The notes beneath the pieces were generated by a model that did not search any database, was not told where the DNA came from, and was given only the letters and a program-made list of their open reading frames with translations. 64,000 bases of DNA, taken from positions 1-64,000 of the forward strand of contig JAEUPJ010000097.1 of the NCBI GenBank assembly GCA_016790285.1, given 5' to 3'. Origin of the DNA: Roseateles sp. (GTDB lineage: Bacteria > Pseudomonadota > Gammaproteobacteria > Burkholderiales > Burkholderiaceae_C). Positions 1 through 12,088 of this stretch are shown in pieces (position 1 is the stretch's first letter; every line of letters begins with the position of its first letter). The position numbers and the translations under genes were made by a program.

Positions 1-67
1 TGGCGCCAGAGAGTCATCGGGAGGGGGACTCTTGTCTGTTGCAAGAGCGGCTTGCTGGCGAGGCCCA

Positions 68-597
68 GCCGGGAGTTCGCCCCGGCGGGCGACCTACTTT
101 TTGTGTCGACAAAAAGTAGGCAAAAAACGACCCCTGCAAAACCGCCCCTTCGGGGTTCCCTGCGATGCTCGCAACCCGGGGCTCGCCCGGAACTCGCTGC
201 GCTACGCTCCGCTCAGACAACCGGGCGAAGTCAGTTGTTGAAGCGCGCTGCGCGCGCGCCCCGGGTTGCTGCGCTTCTCGGCGGTTTAGAAGGGGAGGCC
301 CACAAACAGCCGAACAGCCAACAGCCGAACGCCGCAACCCTGCGGTCGCGGCTGTTCCTTCAGTCCCCCCTGGAGCCCGCCGAGCAGCGGAAGGACTTGA
401 GGGCGCGCGCGCAGCGCGCTTCAACATCTGACTCCGCGCAATTGTTTGACCGGAGCGTAGCGAAGGGAGTTTTGCGCGGGCCCTCAAGGCCTGAGCAGCG
501 CAGGGAAGCCCGCAGGGCCGGGCGGATCGGGGGGCGACTTTTTGCGTACTTTTTGGTCGCTCAAAAAGTAGGTCGCCCGCCGGGGCGAACTCCCGGC
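68..597. repeat. Long imperfect palindromic element (about 530 bp)
   Basis: The sequence beginning GCCGGGAGTTCGCCCCGGCG at 68 recurs as its reverse complement ending at 597. The pairing continues inward through most of both arms (about 68-302 against 361-597), for example GCTACGCTCCG and GTTGAAGCGCGCTGCGCGCG. Each arm carries its own hairpin near the tip: CCTACTTTTTGT/ACAAAAAGTAGG at 93-120 (12 bp stem, GTCG loop) and TACTTTTTG/CAAAAAGTA at about 547-570. The centre (about 303-360) holds three tandem ACAGCC(G)A units at 306-328. No convincing gene lies in it or in the flanks 1-67 and 598-665. It may be a non-autonomous mobile or dispersed repeat element; no target-site duplication could be identified, so mobility is inference. 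Confidence 0.7.
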
Positions 598-665
598 ACG
601 GTGTACCGAGTCGAAAGGCTCGAGCCAAGAGCGACACATGCAACGACCGCACGGCCCCGATTCCA

Positions 666-1319
666 TCAAGCCTCATGCAACCCCGCCTCATCCAGCCGCA
701 GCCGCCGATCCGCCGCCTGCGCCGCCACCTCCGAATGCGTCACCAGCAGGCACGCCGCACCCGCCTCACGCGTGCAGCCGCGCAGCAACTCCAGCACTTC
801 GCCCGCATGCCGCGGGTCCAGGTTGCCCGTGGGTTCGTCGGCCAGCACCAGGCGCGGTCGGTGCACCAGGGCCCGGGCAATGGCCACGCGCTGAAGCTGG
901 CCGCCTGACAACTGCCGTGGCATGCGCGCTGCCAGCGCGCCGAGGTTGACGGCGGCCAGCATGGCCGCCACGCGGCCGTCGTCCCGCTGGCCGAGCAGCC
1001 GCAAGGGCAAGGCGACGTTGTCGGCCACGCTCAGGTGGGGCAGCAGGTGAAAGGCCTGGAAGACGAAGCCCAGCGCACGTCGGCGCAGCGCCGAGCGGGC
1101 CTCGTCGTCGAGGGCGCGCAGGTCGGCGCCGTCCAGGGTGATCTGGCCGGTGTCGGCCTCGTCCAGCCCGGCCAGGCAGTTCAGGAGGGTGGATTTGCCG
1201 CTGCCGGATTCGCCCAGCAGCGCGACGATCTCGCCGGCCTCGAGGTCGAGGTCGACCCCGGAAAACACCGCCACCTCGCCGTAGGACTTGGCCAGGCCGC
1301 GCGCACTCAGAAGACTCAT
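666..1319 (-). CDS. ABC transporter ATP-binding protein (LolD/MacB-type)
   Basis: A 217-residue nucleotide-binding subunit of an ABC transporter. It has a Walker A motif (GESGSGKST, near residue 35), a signature LSGGQLQRVAIARAL, a Walker B segment LVLADEPTGNLD with the catalytic Glu, and a switch His in LLVTHS. The length and the DEPTGNLD form are typical of the LolD/MacB/FtsE group that partners FtsX-like permeases, so export or lipoprotein handling at the inner membrane is the likely role. No permease is encoded beside it: upstream are the ribbon-helix-helix and SPFH genes, and downstream is the palindromic element. Its ATG overlaps the stop of the gene at 1316-1525 by 4 bp, so it should be translationally coupled to that gene. 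Substrate unknown. Confidence 0.88.
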   Translation of the reverse strand: MSLLSARGLAKSYGEVAVFSGVDLDLEAGEIVALLGESGSGKSTLLNCLAGLDEADTGQITLDGADLRALDDEARSALRRRALGFVFQAFHLLPHLSVADNVALPLRLLGQRDDGRVAAMLAAVNLGALAARMPRQLSGGQLQRVAIARALVHRPRLVLADEPTGNLDPRHAGEVLELLRGCTREAGAACLLVTHSEVAAQAADRRLRLDEAGLHEA

Positions 1320-1525
1320 GCCTCGGATTCTGGGCCCTTGCGCGAAGACCCCGCCCGACCCTTGGGTGGGTCGAGCTTGATGCCCCGCCGGGCGAGCGCC
1401 TCGCGCAGCAGCAGTTCGGCCTGCGCATTGGCGCTGCGCAGCTCCGTCGCGGCCAGCCGCTCGACCTCCGCCCAGAGGGCGGGGTCCACCCGCAGCGGGA
1501 AGGCCTTCTTGTCCGGGCTCGCCAT
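1316..1525 (-). CDS. Arc-like ribbon-helix-helix small protein
   Basis: A 69-residue protein. The segment KKAFPLRVDPALWAEVERLA followed by a helix with RSANAQAELLLREAL fits the Arc/MetJ ribbon-helix-helix pattern: a short beta strand with alternating residues, then two helices, with the Asn-Ala-Gln turn typical of Arc-like proteins. Such proteins bind DNA as dimers and repress, often their own operon. The C-terminal 20 residues are basic and look disordered. The gene lies 6 bp after the SPFH gene and overlaps the ABC ATPase by 4 bp, so the three look like one operon. The palindromic site upstream of the SPFH gene is the obvious candidate target, but that link is inferred. Confidence 0.72.
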   Translation of the reverse strand: MASPDKKAFPLRVDPALWAEVERLAATELRSANAQAELLLREALARRGIKLDPPKGRAGSSRKGPESEA

Positions 1526-1531
1526 CCCGCC

Positions 1532-2419
1532 TCAGGTGTAGAGGGTGCCGGTGTTGACGACCGGCTGGGTTTCACGGTCGGAGCAGAGCACCACGAGCAG
1601 GTTGCTCACCATCGCGGCCTTGCGCTCGTCGTCGAGCACGACGATCTCGCGCTCGCTCAAGCCCTGCAGCGCGGTCTCGACCATCGTGACGGCGCCCTGC
1701 ACGATCTTGGCGCGGGCGCCGATGATGGCCTCGGCCTGCTGGCGGCGCAGCATGACCTGGGCGATCTCGGGGGCGTAGGCGAGGTGGCTGATCTTGGCGT
1801 CCAGCACGTCCACGCCGGCATCGGCGAAGCGGGCCTGCAGCTCGGCGCGCAGGGCCTGTGCCACGATGTCCTGGCCGCCGCGCAGCGTCACGGTGTCAGG
1901 CTCGCCGGCATCGTTGGCGTGGTCGTAGGCGTAGCAGGCGGCGAGGTGGCGGATGGCGGCCTCGGCCTGCACGCGCACATAGGCTTCGTAGTCGTCCACC
2001 TGGAAGAGGGCCTGCGCGGTGTCGCGCACCCGCCAGACGACGACGGCGGCGATCTCGATGGGGTTGCCGCGCTGGTCGTTGACCTTGAGCACCGGCGCGT
2101 TGAGGTTGCGGTCGCGCAGGGAGACGCGCTTCTTCAGCGCAAACGGGTTGGCCCAGCGCAGGCCGGCACCGCGGTCGCTGCCGATGTAGGCGCCAAAGAG
2201 CGTGAGCGCAGCGGCCTGGTTGGGGTTGAGCATGTACAGCCCGGCGAGCGTGAGTGCGCCCAGCAGGCACAGCGGCAGGCCGACGACCGGCAGCCCGCGG
2301 GTGAGGGCGGCCGCGCCGAGCCCGCCCAGGGCCAGGCCGAGGGCGGCCATCACGTAGCCATTGCCGGCGCGGGCGGCGCGCTCGGTCATGACAGGGCGCT
2401 TCTCAGAGGAGGTGGACAT
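1532..2419 (-). CDS. SPFH/band 7 domain membrane protein
   Basis: A 295-residue stomatin/prohibitin-type protein. Two hydrophobic stretches lie at about residues 22-65, followed by an SPFH domain (about 70-240). Recognisable features are the LMLNPNQA-like entry into the domain (YMLNPNQAA), the beta-rich [19 protein letters not shown] segment, and the long helix with [24 protein letters not shown] proteins form large rings or scaffolds at the inner membrane and are tied to membrane stress and protease control; the specific role here is unknown. It is first in an apparent operon with a ribbon-helix-helix protein and an ABC ATPase. The start is preceded by the palindromic operator at 2435-2460. 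No strong ribosome binding site is visible. Confidence 0.87.
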   Translation of the reverse strand: MSTSSEKRPVMTERAARAGNGYVMAALGLALGGLGAAALTRGLPVVGLPLCLLGALTLAGLYMLNPNQAAALTLFGAYIGSDRGAGLRWANPFALKKRVSLRDRNLNAPVLKVNDQRGNPIEIAAVVVWRVRDTAQALFQVDDYEAYVRVQAEAAIRHLAACYAYDHANDAGEPDTVTLRGGQDIVAQALRAELQARFADAGVDVLDAKISHLAYAPEIAQVMLRRQQAEAIIGARAKIVQGAVTMVETALQGLSEREIVVLDDERKAAMVSNLLVVLCSDRETQPVVNTGTLYT

Positions 2420-2434
2420 GGCAGGCTTGTCTCA

Positions 2435-2460
2435 AAAGTGAATCAAAGTGATATCACTTT
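2435..2460. promoter_or_regulatory. Phased AAAGTGA half-sites with a 16 bp perfect palindrome
   Basis: AAAGTGATATCACTTT at 2445-2460 is a perfect palindrome. A further half-site AAAGTGA lies at 2435-2441, exactly 10 bp (one helical turn) before the AAAGTGA at 2445-2451. The cluster sits 16-41 bp upstream of the SPFH start. Tandem and inverted half-sites at helical spacing are the usual architecture for ribbon-helix-helix repressors, and one is encoded in this operon. The regulator assignment is inference. Confidence 0.6.
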
Positions 2461-2471
2461 AGGCCGCTCGG

Positions 2472-2495
2472 CGCTTGCCGGCAAGCGGTTTTTTT
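2472..2495 (+). terminator. Hairpin plus T-run overlapping the miaA stop
   Basis: CGCTTGCCGGCAAGCG at 2472-2487 is a perfect 16 bp palindrome followed on the plus strand by GTTTTTTT. As a rho-independent terminator it would act on plus-strand transcripts, whereas the genes on both sides run on the minus strand. On the minus strand the run of A precedes the stem, so it is at best half of a bidirectional terminator for miaA. Confidence 0.4.
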
Positions 2496-3424
2496 CACCC
2501 CATCAGGCGCTGCAGGCCGGCGAGCAGCGCCGGGATGGGATGCGGGCCGTCGCAGGCGATGACGCGGCGCTGCGGCATGCTGCGCAGCCACGTCACTTGG
2601 CGCTTGGCGAGCTGGCGCGTGGCGGCGATGCCGCGCTCGCGCAGGGTCGAGAAGTCGCCGGCATCCAGCGCCTCCCAAGCCTGCCGGTAGCCCACGCAGC
2701 GCATGGACGGCAGGGCCAGGCTCAGGTCGCCGCGGGCGCGCAGGGCCCGCACCTCGTCGACCAGGCCGTGGGCGAGCATCTCGTCAAAGCGCACGGCGAG
2801 CCGCTCGTGCAGCCAGGCGCGGTCGGTGGGCTCCAGCGAGAAGAGCGGCCAGTCAACGCCTTCGTCGCGCGACGCCGCATGCAGGGCGCTGAGGGGCTGG
2901 CCGGTGAGGCGGATGACCTCCAGCGCGCGTTGGATGCGCTGGCTGTCGTTGGGCGCGAGGCGCTCGGCGGTGGGTGGGTCCAGCTGGGCGAGCTCGGCAT
3001 GCATCGCCGGCCAGCCGCGCTCGGCGGCTTCGGCGTCGATCGCTGCCCGCAGTGCCGCGTCGGCCTGGGGCAGGGCGGAGAGGCCGTCGAACAGCGCCTT
3101 GAAGTACAGCATCGTGCCACCCACCAGCAGCGGCAGCCGGCCGCGCGCGCTGATCTCGGTGGCCAGGCGCTTGGCGTCGCGCACGAACTCGGCGGCCGAG
3201 TAGCTGTCGGTCGGCTCGAGGATGTCGATCAGGTGGTGCGGCACCGCGGCCAGCTCGGCCGCGGTGGGCTTGGCCGTGCCGATGTCCATGCCGCGGTACA
3301 CCAGCGCCGAGTCGACGCTGATGATCTCCACGGGCAGCACCTCGGCGATGGCGAGCGCGGCGGCCGTCTTGCCGCAGCCGGTCGGCCCGGCCAGGCAGAT
3401 CGGTGTGTTCAGAAGCGCTCCCAC
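2495..3424 (-). CDS. miaA: tRNA dimethylallyltransferase
   Basis: Transfers a dimethylallyl group to N6 of A37 in tRNAs that read UNN codons, the first step to ms2i6A. The P-loop GPTGCGKT lies near the N-terminus. The family motifs [18 protein letters not shown] (substrate and nucleotide contacts), [19 protein letters not shown] and the C-terminal [12 protein letters not shown] are present. The reading frame stays open upstream into the pseudouridine synthase gene. I chose the GTG at 3424, which gives 309 residues, the normal family length, and a 16 bp overlap with the stop of the upstream gene; a CTG nearer the P-loop is possible. The gene is last in the run mutL, pseudouridine synthase, miaA, and mutL-miaA linkage is common in proteobacteria. 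Confidence 0.93.
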   Translation of the reverse strand: MGALLNTPICLAGPTGCGKTAAALAIAEVLPVEIISVDSALVYRGMDIGTAKPTAAELAAVPHHLIDILEPTDSYSAAEFVRDAKRLATEISARGRLPLLVGGTMLYFKALFDGLSALPQADAALRAAIDAEAAERGWPAMHAELAQLDPPTAERLAPNDSQRIQRALEVIRLTGQPLSALHAASRDEGVDWPLFSLEPTDRAWLHERLAVRFDEMLAHGLVDEVRALRARGDLSLALPSMRCVGYRQAWEALDAGDFSTLRERGIAATRQLAKRQVTWLRSMPQRRVIACDGPHPIPALLAGLQRLMG

Positions 3425-4728
3425 GGGGCCAGGTAGCGCCACTGGCCCGCGGGCAGGTGGCCCAGGGGGATGCGGCCGATGCGCACGCGCTTCAAGCCCA
3501 CCACTTTCAGGCCCACGAGCTCGCACATGCGGCGGATCTGGCGCTTCTTGCCCTCGCGCAGCACGAAGCGCAGCTGATGTTCGTTCTGCCAGCTGACCTT
3601 GGCGGGCTTGAGCAGCTCGCCGTCGAGCTCGAGGCCGTGGTTGAGCAGGGCCAGCTGCTCCGGCGCCAGCGCCGCGTTGGGCAGCGTGCCTTCGGGCACG
3701 GGCTCGTCGCCGGGCCGCCCGATGAACTCCACGCGCACGAGGTACTCCTTCTCGATGTCGGAGTCGTCGCCGATCAGGGCCTTGGCGATGCGGCCGTCCT
3801 GCGTCAGCACGAGCAGGCCGGTGGAGTCGATGTCCAGCCGCCCGGCCGGCGCCAGGTGGCGGTGGTGGTTGGGGTGGGGCTTGATGCCGGAGGGGTCGTC
3901 CTTCCAGCGGTTCTCGGCCTGGAAGAGCACCACCGCCGGCTCGTAGCCGTCCTCGGCTTGGCCGGAGACGTAGCCGATGGGCTTGTGCAGCAGCACGGTC
4001 ACGAGCTGAGACTGGGCCTGGCGCGCGGCCGGGTCGATCTCGATCGCGACGTCAGGCCCCACGCGCTGGCCGAGCACGGCGACCTTGCCGTCCACACGCA
4101 CCCAGCCGGCGGCAATCCACTCGTCGGCCTCGCGGCGCGAGGCGAGCTTGAGCTCGCTCATGCGCTTGGACAGGCGCTCGCCCGACTCGGGGCTGACCTC
4201 GCGCGCCGGGTTCAGGCGGCGCTGGGGGCGCACCGGGGGCTCGGCGCCGGGGCCGCGGTTGGAGGCGCGGCGCTGGTCGACGCGGGGCGGGCGCTCGGCG
4301 CGGTCGCCACGGTCAGCGCGGTCACCACGTTCGGCGCGTTCAGCCGGCCCACGATCGCCCGGCTGGCTGTGGCCGCGGGGCCCCGGGCTGCGCTCGTGGC
4401 GCGGCGCCTCGCCCCGAGGTCCTCGCGATGGCGCAGGCCGGTCGGGCCGGTCAGGCCGATCAGGCCTGTCAGGCCGCTCGGGGCGGAATCCCGCGGGCTT
4501 GGGCCGCGCCGGGCGCTCGTCGCGCGCGGGCTCAGGGCGTTCGCGGCGCTGCTGGGCTTGCTGCGTCTGCTGGAATTGCGCTTCGCGCTCGGCGCGCTCG
4601 GCCTGGGCCTTGGCCAGCGTCGTGCGGGGCTTGGAGACGCCCTTGCCGCGCACCGGGGCGCGCTTCTCGCCCTCGGCGTTGCGCGTCTTGGCCGCAGGCT
4701 TCTTGTTCTTCAGGGTCAGGGTAGCCAT
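3409..4728 (-). CDS. RsuA/RluB/RluF-family pseudouridine synthase with long basic N-terminus
   Basis: A 439-residue rRNA pseudouridine synthase. Residues 1 to about 185 are a low-complexity Arg/Pro/Glu/Asp-rich tail with repeated PDRP units and no visible fold. An S4 RNA-binding domain follows ([20 protein letters not shown]), then the catalytic domain with the family aspartate in [17 protein letters not shown]. The C-terminal EKEYLVRV and [10 protein letters not shown] segments resemble RluF (23S U2604) more than RluB, so I leave the symbol open. The disordered extension is common in betaproteobacterial members and may add RNA affinity. The start codon lies 2 bp from the mutL stop, so the two are probably co-transcribed. 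Confidence 0.88.
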   Translation of the reverse strand: MATLTLKNKKPAAKTRNAEGEKRAPVRGKGVSKPRTTLAKAQAERAEREAQFQQTQQAQQRRERPEPARDERPARPKPAGFRPERPDRPDRPDRPDRPAPSRGPRGEAPRHERSPGPRGHSQPGDRGPAERAERGDRADRGDRAERPPRVDQRRASNRGPGAEPPVRPQRRLNPAREVSPESGERLSKRMSELKLASRREADEWIAAGWVRVDGKVAVLGQRVGPDVAIEIDPAARQAQSQLVTVLLHKPIGYVSGQAEDGYEPAVVLFQAENRWKDDPSGIKPHPNHHRHLAPAGRLDIDSTGLLVLTQDGRIAKALIGDDSDIEKEYLVRVEFIGRPGDEPVPEGTLPNAALAPEQLALLNHGLELDGELLKPAKVSWQNEHQLRFVLREGKKRQIRRMCELVGLKVVGLKRVRIGRIPLGHLPAGQWRYLAPWERF

Positions 4729-4729
4729 C

Positions 4730-6565
4730 TCATCGGCCTCGCAGGAAAAGGGCGTCCAGGTCTCGCATCTCGAGCTGGCGCCAGGTGGGGCGGCCGTGGT
4801 TGCACTGGTCGGCGCGTTCGGTGGCCTCCATGTCGCGCAGCAAGGCGTTCATCTCATCCAGCGTGAGCTGGCGGTTGGCGCGCACGGCGCCGTGGCAGGC
4901 CATCGTGGCCAGGATCTCGTGCTGGGCACGCTCCAGCACCGAGCTGGCGTCGAACTGGGACATCTCGGCGAGCAGCTCGCGGGTCAGGGCGACGAGGTCG
5001 CTCGCGGCCAGCAGGGCCGGGCGGGAGCGCACGGCCAGCGTGCGGGTGGACAGCGGCGCCACGTCCAGCCCGAGCCGGGCGAGGGTGTCGGCATGCTGCT
5101 CGGCAGCGGCCACCTCCTCGGCCGTCGCCGCAAAGCTGACCGGGATCAGCAGCGGCTGGCTCTCGATCTGCGCAGAGCCCAGGCGTGCCTTCAGCCGCTC
5201 GTACACCACGCGCTCGTGCGCCGCGTGCATGTCCACGATGACGAGGCCCTGCTTGTTCTCGGCCAGGATGTAGACGCCCTGGATCTGCGCGACCGCGCGG
5301 CCCAGCGGCCAGTCTTCGTCGGGCAGGCGCAGGATGGGCAGGGCCGGTGCGCTGGCCGACGGGGCCGGCGCAGCGGGTGCCTCGTCGGGCTGCCACAGGG
5401 CCTCGTGCTGCACCAGCGACAGCCGCACCTGCTCGGCCGTGGGCGGCACCGGCGGGGTGTAGGCCGGTCGGGGCTCGGCCACATAGAGCGTGGCGGGCAT
5501 GGTCGGCTCGAAGGCCAGCGGCGCCATGGCCGACTCGACACCGGCCGCGTCGGCGCTGCGCGACTGGGCGAGGGCGTCGATGAACGCCCGGCGCACGCTC
5601 TGGTGGATGGCCCGGCCATCGCGGAAGCGCACCTCGATCTTGGTCGGGTGCACGTTCACGTCCACCAGCTCCGGCGCGATCTCGATGAAGAGCACGTAGC
5701 TCGGCTGGCGCTGGCCGTGCAGCACGTCTTCGTAGGCGGAGCGGATGGCGTGGCTGATGAGCTTGTCGCGCACGTAGCGGCCGTTGACCCAGACATACTG
5801 CTGGTCGGCCCGCGAGCGCGCGGCCTCGGGCAGGCCGGCGCGGCCGGTCAGGGCCAGGGGCCCGGCGCTGTGCTCGAAGGGGCGGCTGTCGGCGACGAAA
5901 TCTTCGCCCAGCACGTCAGCGATGCGCTGCTGCACGCTCGCGGCGCGCCACTGGTCCACGAGCTTGCCTTCGTGCCAGATGGCGAAGCCCACATCCGGCC
6001 GCGCCAGCGCGTGGCGGCGCACGGCTTCCACGCAATGGGCGAGTTCGGTGCTGTCGGTCTTGAGGAACTTGCGGCGGGCGGGCGTGGCAAAGAACAGCTC
6101 GCGCACCTCCACGCTCGTGCCCCGCGAGCGGGCCGCGGGTTGCAGCTCGCCGCTGCGGGCGTCCAGCCGGTGGGCGTGGGCGTCGGCGGCAGTGCGGGAG
6201 GCGATGGCCATGTCCGACACCGAGGCGATGGCGGCCAGCGCCTCGCCGCGAAAGCCCATGGTCGCGACAGATTCGAGATCGTTCAGGCTCGCGATCTTGC
6301 TGGTGGCGTGGCGCTTGAGGGCCATGGGCAGCTGCTGCACGGGGATGCCGCAGCCGTCGTCCTCCACGACGATGGCGCGCACGCCACCGGACATCAGCTT
6401 GACCTGGATGTGGCGCGCGCCGGCGTCCAGCGCGTTGTCCACCAGCTCGCGCACCACCGAGGCGGGCCGCTCGACGACCTCGCCCGCGGCGATCTGGCTG
6501 ATCAGCTCGTCGGGCAGTTCGCGGATGGGGCGGGGCGCGGGGGCGTCGGGCAGCGGGGAATCCAT
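4730..6565 (-). CDS. mutL: DNA mismatch repair protein MutL
   Basis: The matchmaker ATPase of methyl-directed mismatch repair (611 residues from the ATG at 6565; an upstream in-frame ATG would overlap the divergent dedA promoter). The GHKL ATPase domain shows the Glu/Asn motif [17 protein letters not shown] and MGFRGEAL. The C-terminal domain holds [12 protein letters not shown] (about residues 446-457), which fits the DxHA-X2-E-X4-E endonuclease motif; the same DMHA form is found in the endonuclease-active MutL of Neisseria gonorrhoeae. ACHGAVRA and CNHGRPTW correspond to further metal-site motifs. This MutL is therefore predicted to nick DNA itself, as expected in lineages without MutH. A Pro/Ala-rich linker joins the two domains. 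Confidence 0.95.
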   Translation of the reverse strand: MDSPLPDAPAPRPIRELPDELISQIAAGEVVERPASVVRELVDNALDAGARHIQVKLMSGGVRAIVVEDDGCGIPVQQLPMALKRHATSKIASLNDLESVATMGFRGEALAAIASVSDMAIASRTAADAHAHRLDARSGELQPAARSRGTSVEVRELFFATPARRKFLKTDSTELAHCVEAVRRHALARPDVGFAIWHEGKLVDQWRAASVQQRIADVLGEDFVADSRPFEHSAGPLALTGRAGLPEAARSRADQQYVWVNGRYVRDKLISHAIRSAYEDVLHGQRQPSYVLFIEIAPELVDVNVHPTKIEVRFRDGRAIHQSVRRAFIDALAQSRSADAAGVESAMAPLAFEPTMPATLYVAEPRPAYTPPVPPTAEQVRLSLVQHEALWQPDEAPAAPAPSASAPALPILRLPDEDWPLGRAVAQIQGVYILAENKQGLVIVDMHAAHERVVYERLKARLGSAQIESQPLLIPVSFAATAEEVAAAEQHADTLARLGLDVAPLSTRTLAVRSRPALLAASDLVALTRELLAEMSQFDASSVLERAQHEILATMACHGAVRANRQLTLDEMNALLRDMEATERADQCNHGRPTWRQLEMRDLDALFLRGR

Positions 6566-6617
6566 CGGCGGGATTATCGGCGGGCTGTCATGCCCCCCGC
6601 CGGGATAATGCGCCGCC

Positions 6618-7268
6618 ATGGACCTGTTGCAATTCCTCCTCGACTTCATCCTGCACGTTGACCGCCACCTCGCCGAGTTCGTGCAGGCCTATGGCGCCTG
6701 GGTGTACGCGCTGCTGTTCCTCATCATCTTCACGGAGACGGGCGTGGTGGTGATGCCCTTCCTGCCGGGCGACTCGCTGCTGTTCGTGGTGGGCGCGCTG
6801 TGCGGCGCGGGCCTGATGAGCCTGCCGCTGGCCATGGCGGTGCTGCTGGTGGCCGCCATCCTGGGTGACCAGACCAACTACCTGATCGGCCGGCACATCG
6901 GCCCCAAGGTGTTCCAGTGGGAGCAGTCACGCTTTTTCAACAAGCGCGCGTTCGACGCGGCCCATGCGTTCTACGAGAAGCACGGCGGCATCACCATCAT
7001 CCTGGCGCGCTTCATGCCGTTCGTGCGGACCTTCGCGCCCTTCGTGGCAGGCGTCGCCGAGATGAGCCGGGCCAAGTTCTCGCTCTTCAACGTGGTCGGT
7101 GCGCTCATCTGGGTGGTAGGCCTGACGGTCGCCGGCTACCTGTTCGGCAACCTGGCTTGGGTGCAGACCCACCTGAGCAAGATCATCTGGGCCATGATCC
7201 TCATCCCCGGCCTGATCGTGATCGCCGGCGGCCTCAAGAGCCGGTTCAAGCGCCAGCCGTCGGCCTGA
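6618..7268 (+). CDS. DedA family membrane protein
   Basis: A 216-residue inner-membrane protein of the DedA (VTT/SNARE-associated) family, members of which act in lipid carrier recycling and membrane homeostasis. Characteristic motifs are FTETGVVVMPFLPGDSLL, GDQTNYLIGRHIG and the arginine-rich ARFMPFVRTFAPFVAGV, with four to five hydrophobic segments and a re-entrant-looking GALIWV stretch. A short basic tail (KSRFKRQ) ends the protein. It is divergent from mutL with 52 bp between the starts. Which E. coli paralogue (YqjA, YghB, DedA, YohD) it matches cannot be decided by eye. Confidence 0.9.
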   Translation: MDLLQFLLDFILHVDRHLAEFVQAYGAWVYALLFLIIFTETGVVVMPFLPGDSLLFVVGALCGAGLMSLPLAMAVLLVAAILGDQTNYLIGRHIGPKVFQWEQSRFFNKRAFDAAHAFYEKHGGITIILARFMPFVRTFAPFVAGVAEMSRAKFSLFNVVGALIWVVGLTVAGYLFGNLAWVQTHLSKIIWAMILIPGLIVIAGGLKSRFKRQPSA

Positions 7269-7343
7269 GGCGGGGCTGACTTTTGGGGGCGGGCGCCGGG
7301 AGCGCCTAGAGTCGCGGTTTCAGTGACTCGCTCGGAGATCCCG

Positions 7344-10717
<3,374 letters not shown>

Positions 10718-10718
<1 letters not shown>

Positions 10719-12088
10719 TGCGCAAGGCCTGGGCCGCCCTGTCCCTGCGAGGGCGGCTCTTCCTGCTGGCGCTGATGCCGCTGCTGGCATCGCTTGCGCT
10801 GATCGCGTTGGCCGTGCGCCAGCAGGAGAGCGAGTTGGCCGCGCGCGAGCATGCCCTCGTGCGGGCCAGCTACATGGACGCGCGGCGCACCGAGCTCAAG
10901 CACTACGTCGACCTCGCCGTCAGCACGATCAAGCCGCTGCTTGGCCAGGCGGGTGGGCAGGCGAGGGCGCTGGCCATCCTGCAGTCGCTGGACTACGGGC
11001 GCGACGGCTACTTCTTCGTCTATGACCTGGATGGCCGCGCGCTGATGCATTCGCGCCAGCCGGAGCTCGTCGGGCAGAACCTGTGGGCGCTGCGCGACCC
11101 GCAGGGGCGGCTCACCATCCAGCAGCTCATCCAGCAGGCCAAGGCGGGCGGCGGGTATGTCGAGTACCTGTGGCGCAAGCCGTCCAGCAGCCAGCTCGCG
11201 CCCAAGCTCGGTTACGTGGTGGCGGTGCCGGAGTGGGGCTGGATGCTCGGCACGGGGCTCTACCTGGACGGCATCGAGGCCACGATGGCCGAGCTGGAGC
11301 GCGGGGCGCGGCAGAACATCACCGACACCATGCTCTGGGTCGGTGCGGTGGCCGTGTTCGGCGTGGCCCTGATCAGCGCGGGGGCGCTGGCGCTCAACCT
11401 CAGCGAGCACCGCAGCGCCGAGGCCAAGCTGCGAGCCCTTGCGCGCGAGGTCGTGCAAAGCCAGGAGGACGAGCGTGCACGGCTGGCGCGGGAGCTGCAC
11501 GACGGCGTCAGCCAGGCCCTCGTGGCCACCAAGCTGCTGATCGAGTCCGCGCAGTCCGAGCCCCAATCCGCCGCACGGCTGCAGGCCCTGGCGCTCAAGC
11601 GGCTGAACAGCACGTTGTCGGAGGTGCGGCACCTGTCACACGCGCTGCGCCCGGCCCTGCTGGACACGCTCGGCCTGCCGGCGGCCCTGCAGCACCTGGC
11701 CGGCGAGTTCGACGCGGCCGGCGGCACCCACTTCAAGGCGGCCGTGGCGGGTGACGAGGTGGAGCTGCCCGAGGCCGTCAAGACGGCGCTGTTTCGCATC
11801 GCCCAGGAGGCCATGAACAACGCCGCGCGGCACGCGCACGCGACGGTGGTGTCGGTCACGCTGCGCTTCGAGGCAGGCGGCGGCCTGGCGCTGGAGGTGC
11901 ATGACGATGGACAGGGCTTCGATGCCGACGCGGCGCAGGCCGTGGCCGACCGGGGCCTGGGCCTGCGCAGCATGCGCGAGCGGGCCGATGCGCTGGGCGC
12001 CCGGCTGTCGCTGATGACCTCGCCCGGCGTGGGTTGCCGGCTTGCCGTCAAACTCTCGGCTGCCGACCTCGCCCGCGCCGCCGCATGA
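10718..12088 (+). CDS. Cache-domain sensor histidine kinase (NarL-type partner)
   Basis: A 456-residue membrane sensor kinase. TM1 is at about residues 14-34 and TM2 at about 205-228. Between them lies a single-Cache-type periplasmic domain with the typical DYGRDGYFFVYDLDGRALMH and WGWMLGTGLY elements; such domains usually bind small organic acids. The cytoplasmic part is HisKA_3 (phosphoacceptor His261 in ARELHDGVSQ) and a HATPase domain with EAMNNAARHA, DDGQGFD and GLGLRSMRERA. The start overlaps the protease stop (TGATG) and its own stop overlaps the regulator start (ATGA), so the three form one coupled operon. The signal is unknown; the nearby cstA makes a carboxylate such as pyruvate or acetate a reasonable guess. 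Confidence 0.92.

Noticed and set aside
1-600. CRISPR array, because of repeated AAAAAGTAG-type sequence.
   Set aside because: There are only two hairpins in inverted orientation, with no direct repeats at regular spacing and no cas genes.
1784-3436. A 550-residue plus-strand open frame over the SPFH and miaA genes.
   Set aside because: It overlaps two well-supported minus-strand genes and the operator, and its composition is typical antisense of GC-rich DNA.
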